Assembly (NCBI GenBank): GCA_905200905.1
Contig: CAJKMA010000033.1
Location: forward strand, 1-25,480
Reading direction: 5' to 3'
Source: an uncultured Bacillota bacterium
Lineage (GTDB): Bacteria; Bacillota; Clostridia; Lachnospirales; Lachnospiraceae
Length of the DNA stretch: 25,480 nt
Shown piece after piece: positions 22,725 to 25,480 of this stretch. The translations under genes and the position numbers were made by a program. The notes under the pieces were generated by a model. It had not been told where the DNA came from. It saw only the letters and a list, made by a program, of their open reading frames with translations, and ran no database searches. Each line of letters starts with the position of its first letter. The first letter of the stretch is position 1.

Positions 22725-24002
22725 TTATTTCTTTTTTCCTTTGTTCTTCTCATCAAACGCTGCTACCATATTTGCCTTTGATGCCAGACTTCCTGGTTTT
22801 GTCTTAGGAACAGAAGCTTGATATCCAGAGGTATTCTGAACAGAATTACTTCTCTCTGTAATGGTTTTTCTCTGAGGCTCCTGGATATTGCGCACATTCA
22901 TCTTGGCATATTCACTGATATTCTGAGAGGTAACACCTCTTTTTGCTCTCTTCTTATCCATTTTCGCCTTATTCTGTTTAATGAACTGTTCCATATCCAT
23001 GTTATTTAAATGTCTGTTAATGATTAACTGCTGCACACTTCTAATAACGGCACCAATAATCCAGTAAATACCAATACCAACAGGGAAAGTAAAGCAGATA
23101 AACGCTGTAAACAATGGCATAAAGAGGTTCATACTCTTCATGGTTGCTTCCATCTGGGAATTTCCACCATTTTTATCATTGCCTGCTGCAGATGGCATTA
23201 ACTTCATGTTTAACACCTGTGTACCCCAAGCTAACACTGGAATTAAAACAGCTGCTAAAATCAGCAAATACTGATGTGTAGACCATCCAGACTGAATCAA
23301 TGCCCATGGATTATCCGCAATATTCAGTCCCAAAAAATTCTGCATTGGCTGAAGCTTATCTGCTGTTTGTTCCAAAATGTTTGCAAATCCTTGAAATTTA
23401 TCTACATCTGCCAGTTTGTCCCACTGAGAAGGAGACAGTGCATACAAAAAGTCAATTACCTGATTGTTGCTGATTTCTCCGGATAATGGAATATAGGCAT
23501 TCTTAATTCCATTGTCCTGCACAAATTTCTGAATAATTTCAGAAAAACCACTAACCTGTGTAATATGTGTTACTGCAGAATCAAATACATGCTTCATTCC
23601 TCCAATGTATCCAGGAATCTTAATAATAACCTGATACAAAGCAAAGAAAATAGGCATCTGAATTAACATCTGCAGACAGCTTCCTGTAGGAGAAACACCA
23701 TATTTTTCATAAAGTGCCATGGTCTCTTCCTGCATTTTCATTTGAGAAGCCTGATCTTTTTTCCCTCTATACTTCTTCTGAATACTCTGCAGCTCTGGAT
23801 TCATAACTGCATTCATTTTTGCAAACTTCTGCTGCTTAATCTGCAGCGGAGTCATAAAGGCATAAATAATCACTGTAAAAATAATGATACATAAACCTAA
23901 ATTATGAACTCCAATACTATAAATGCCATTCATCAGCCAGCCCATGACTTCGGCTACCCAATTTACGATTGGCATTGTACTTTTCGTTAGTAATACACCC
24001 AA
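22725..24002 (-). CDS. yidC: Membrane protein insertase YidC/OxaI
   Basis: YidC inserts proteins into the cytoplasmic membrane, alone or with SecYEG. Transmembrane segments are seen at about residues 34-52, 108-127, 244-264 and 294-318, plus an N-terminal amphipathic stretch. The cytoplasmic charged hairpin KYRGKKDQASQMKMQEE lies between the first two, and the C-terminal tail is basic. There is no lipobox, unlike SpoIIIJ-type proteins. The start is TTG at 24002, with AAGGAGG eight bases upstream. Residues about 140-240 form an extra loop longer than in Bacillus YidC, common in Clostridia. It is in the conserved rnpA-yidD-yidC-jag order. Confidence 0.95.
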   Translation of the reverse strand: MGVLLTKSTMPIVNWVAEVMGWLMNGIYSIGVHNLGLCIIIFTVIIYAFMTPLQIKQQKFAKMNAVMNPELQSIQKKYRGKKDQASQMKMQEETMALYEKYGVSPTGSCLQMLIQMPIFFALYQVIIKIPGYIGGMKHVFDSAVTHITQVSGFSEIIQKFVQDNGIKNAYIPLSGEISNNQVIDFLYALSPSQWDKLADVDKFQGFANILEQTADKLQPMQNFLGLNIADNPWALIQSGWSTHQYLLILAAVLIPVLAWGTQVLNMKLMPSAAGNDKNGGNSQMEATMKSMNLFMPLFTAFICFTFPVGIGIYWIIGAVIRSVQQLIINRHLNNMDMEQFIKQNKAKMDKKRAKRGVTSQNISEYAKMNVRNIQEPQRKTITERSNSVQNTSGYQASVPKTKPGSLASKANMVAAFDEKNKGKKK

Positions 24003-24047
24003 ATCTGTATCCTCCTTCTTACTTTGTCACCTCATATATTCTATTTT

Positions 24048-24257
24048 CTACGGTACAGGGTCATAGCCTCCCTTTGAAAAGGGATTACATCTCAGAATTC
24101 TCCATGCAGCCAGAATACTGCCTTTGAACGCGCCATATTTCTCAATAGCTTCTAATCCGTACTGAGAGCACGTAGGTATATAAGGACAACGTGTACTCTT
24201 GAGAGGGGACAAATACTTCTGATAAAGTCTGATTAATTTAATCAATATCTTCTTCAT
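24048..24257 (-). CDS. yidD: Membrane protein insertion efficiency factor YidD
   Basis: This small basic protein of 69 residues, MKKILIKLIRLYQKYLSP..., has the diagnostic CPYIPTCSQY motif and the ILRCNPFSKGGYDPVP ending. YidD is membrane-associated through an amphipathic helix and helps YidC-dependent insertion. The ATG at 24257 fits family N-termini. A GTG at 24278 in the same frame would extend it by 7 residues; ribosome sites are weak for both. The gene overlaps the end of rnpA by 20 bases, so translation is probably coupled. Confidence 0.95.
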   Translation of the reverse strand: MKKILIKLIRLYQKYLSPLKSTRCPYIPTCSQYGLEAIEKYGAFKGSILAAWRILRCNPFSKGGYDPVP

Positions 24258-24612
24258 GCTTCTTTTCGTTCTCTTCACTTTTCATAACTTTATGGAGTTT
24301 CCCTAAGTGAAGCAGGGCACTCTCCATAGAATGGAATCCCTGTTCTTTTCCATTCACTCTGACAATAACTACAATATCATATCCACAACAAAATGTTTCC
24401 TCATTGAGGCGGTAACTTTCTCTAATTAATCTGGTCAAATGATGTCTTACTACACTGTTACCTACTTTTTTACTTACGGATATCCCTATTCTGTTACGAC
24501 CCAACTGGTTCTTTAAACAATACATAACCAGATAACGATTTGCATATGATGTTCCTCTTCTGTAGACCTGTTGAAAATCGCTGTTTTTCTTTAATGATTC
24601 CGAATATTTCAT
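24238..24612 (-). CDS. rnpA: Ribonuclease P protein component
   Basis: This is the protein subunit that aids the RNA subunit in removing 5' leaders from tRNA precursors. The 124-residue protein begins MKYSESLKKNSDFQQVYRRG and contains RIGISVSKKVGNSVVRHHLT followed by RLIRESYR. The family RNR motif, usually RNRxKR after GNA/SVV, here reads RHHLTR at 56-61, a noticeable divergence. The C-terminal tail (about 107-124) is acidic and overlaps yidD. AAAGGATAG precedes the ATG. An attenuator-like hairpin separates it from rpmH. Confidence 0.95.
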   Translation of the reverse strand: MKYSESLKKNSDFQQVYRRGTSYANRYLVMYCLKNQLGRNRIGISVSKKVGNSVVRHHLTRLIRESYRLNEETFCCGYDIVVIVRVNGKEQGFHSMESALLHLGKLHKVMKSEENEKKHEEDID

Positions 24613-24635
24613 ACTCTATCCTTTTCGCAAAGAGA

Positions 24636-24662
24636 AGAAAAAGACCACAAATCTGCGGTCTT
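24636..24662 (-). terminator. Hairpin between rpmH and rnpA (partial terminator or processing site)
   Basis: AAGACCGCA pairs with TGTGGTCTT on the minus strand (24641-24662), with one G-T pair, followed by a T run. It probably reduces read-through from the highly expressed rpmH gene into rnpA. Confidence 0.65.
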
Positions 24663-24681
24663 AAACTGTAATCTTTTTCTC

Positions 24682-24816
24682 TTAAGCTGACAATTTTTTT
24701 CTTCCTTTAGCTCTTCTAGCAGCTAAAACTTTTCTTCCGCCAGCACTGCTCATTCTAGCTCTGAATCCATGAACTTTGGATCTCTGTCTTTTCTTAGGCT
24801 GAAATGTCATTTTCAT
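24682..24816 (-). CDS. rpmH: 50S ribosomal protein L34
   Basis: This is a 44-residue, very basic protein, starting MKMTFQPKKRQRSKVHGFRA and ending in AKGRKKLSA. It is the textbook L34 sequence and length. It lies in the large ribosomal subunit. GGGAGGTG lies about 9 bases before the ATG. It is the first gene left of the origin, driven by a consensus promoter at 24912-24940. Confidence 0.98.
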   Translation of the reverse strand: MKMTFQPKKRQRSKVHGFRARMSSAGGRKVLAARRAKGRKKLSA

Positions 24817-24911
24817 ATTCAAGGCACCTCCCTTATATTATATGGACATCTTCCGAATATTTTTATTTCAGATGTCACTTCTAGTTATGCATGATAGAAA
24901 ACATCATTTCA

Positions 24912-24940
24912 ATTATATTCACAAACCCTAGTCTCGTCAA
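24912..24940 (-). promoter_or_regulatory. Promoter of rpmH
   Basis: On the minus strand TTGACG, 17 bases, then TATAAT. It has near-perfect sigma-A type spacing and sequence, and leaves a leader of roughly 90 bases before rpmH. Confidence 0.8.
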
Positions 24941-24989
24941 GCATTTCTTTCATTTTCATCCCTTTTTTCAGCTATTTTCCATCTGTTTT

Positions 24990-25480
24990 TGCTATCCACA
25001 GCCTGTACACATCCTTTTTGTGGATTTCTGCCATTAACTATTTTTATCCATTTTCTTATACACATAGTTATTCACATTTTTTCAGCCTCGTCTGTTTATC
25101 CACAAAATGTGGATAATATGTGGATAACTTCCCCCATATATTCATATTCTTTCTCCACTTTTTCCAAAAAATCCTTATTTTTCAACGGTTTTCGACCTGT
25201 GGATAGTGTTTTTTTCCTTATGCACATTACTCACATTTCATGTTTTCCACATACGAACTCCACCTATTCCTCCTCACTATCCACACTCTTTTTTCCACAT
25301 ACTCACATTCCTTATTTTTTTGTTATCTTTTTAACATATATTTAAAATCTCTACTTATATATAATAGCTATGATATACTTATCCACATAACCACATACTT
25401 CTCTTCCGAAATTTTCATAAGATTTCCACCGGCTTTCTTTAATTTTTCATTGCTTAAAAACCGTTTTTATTATATTATAT
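24990..25480. other. Chromosomal replication origin (oriC) with DnaA-box cluster
   Basis: Perfect DnaA boxes (TTATCCACA) lie at 25096-25104 and 25379-25387 on the plus strand, and at 25108-25116 and 25119-25127 on the minus strand. One-mismatch boxes include 24992-25000, 25056-25064, 25068-25076, 25198-25206, 25243-25251, 25277-25285 and 25291-25299. The stretch at about 25310-25375 is almost all A and T and is a good candidate for the unwinding element. The position beside rpmH is where Firmicutes keep oriC, and dnaA should start just right of the window. No coding sequence is seen from 24817 to 25480. Confidence 0.9.

Noticed and set aside
24989..25345. 118-codon plus-strand frame in the origin
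   Set aside because: It is low-complexity and Ser/His/Phe-rich, created by DnaA boxes and T-rich sequence, and has no ribosome site.

Overview
The window looks like the origin-proximal chromosome of a low-GC Firmicute, most likely a Lachnospiraceae (Blautia/Dorea/Ruminococcus-type). The evidence is the gene order from right to left: oriC with DnaA boxes, rpmH, rnpA, yidD, yidC, jag, mnmE, mnmG, rsmG, an ABC exporter operon, parA, parB, a DUF4446 protein, serS and a DUF3881 protein. DUF3881 and DUF4446 are families I associate with this clade. Every host gene except one lies on the minus strand, pointing away from the origin at 24990-25480 and so co-directional with the leftward fork. The exception is an alpha/beta hydrolase at 11731-12684.

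Region 1 (1 to about 6925) is the end of an integrated conjugative element (ICE) of the Tn1549-like type. Leftward it carries an excisionase-like HTH protein, an inserted two-gene cassette, a conserved ICE hypothetical, a DUF6017 replication/regulatory protein, PcfB (DUF3801) and a VirD4-like coupling protein. The coupling-protein gene is cut at its 3' side by unrelated DNA at the window edge. The ICE border is marked at 6925-6965 by the 3' half of a tRNA-Arg(CCU) gene, which serves as the attachment-site remnant. The cassette (2886-6328) is an AAA ATPase followed by a subtilisin-like protease, matching the IetAS anti-phage pair. It has its own promoter and is AT-rich beside its GC-richer ICE neighbours. 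It lies between two near-identical terminator hairpins, which suggests modular acquisition.

Region 2 (7024-11480) is the minus-strand run parA-parB-DUF4446-serS-DUF3881 with tight spacing. Three perfect 16-bp parS sites lie at 11566, 11614 and 12746, so the ParABS segregation system and its loading sites are together.

Region 3 (11654-12743) is the lone plus-strand hydrolase, with a good promoter and a strong terminator.

Region 4 (12764-17590) is a four-gene operon: ABC ATPase, GldF-like permease, GldG-like auxiliary protein and DUF4340 protein.

Region 5 (17705-25480) is the classic oriC-left cluster. It covers ribosomal protein L34, the RNase P protein, membrane-protein insertion (YidC/YidD), the RNA-binding Jag/KhpB, the tRNA wobble-uridine modification pair MnmE/MnmG, and the 16S methyltransferase RsmG. 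The replication origin follows, and dnaA is presumably just beyond the right edge.

The most interesting part is the defence cassette carried by the ICE, together with the ICE end structure (xis without an adjacent integrase, a repeat-rich end, the tRNA remnant).
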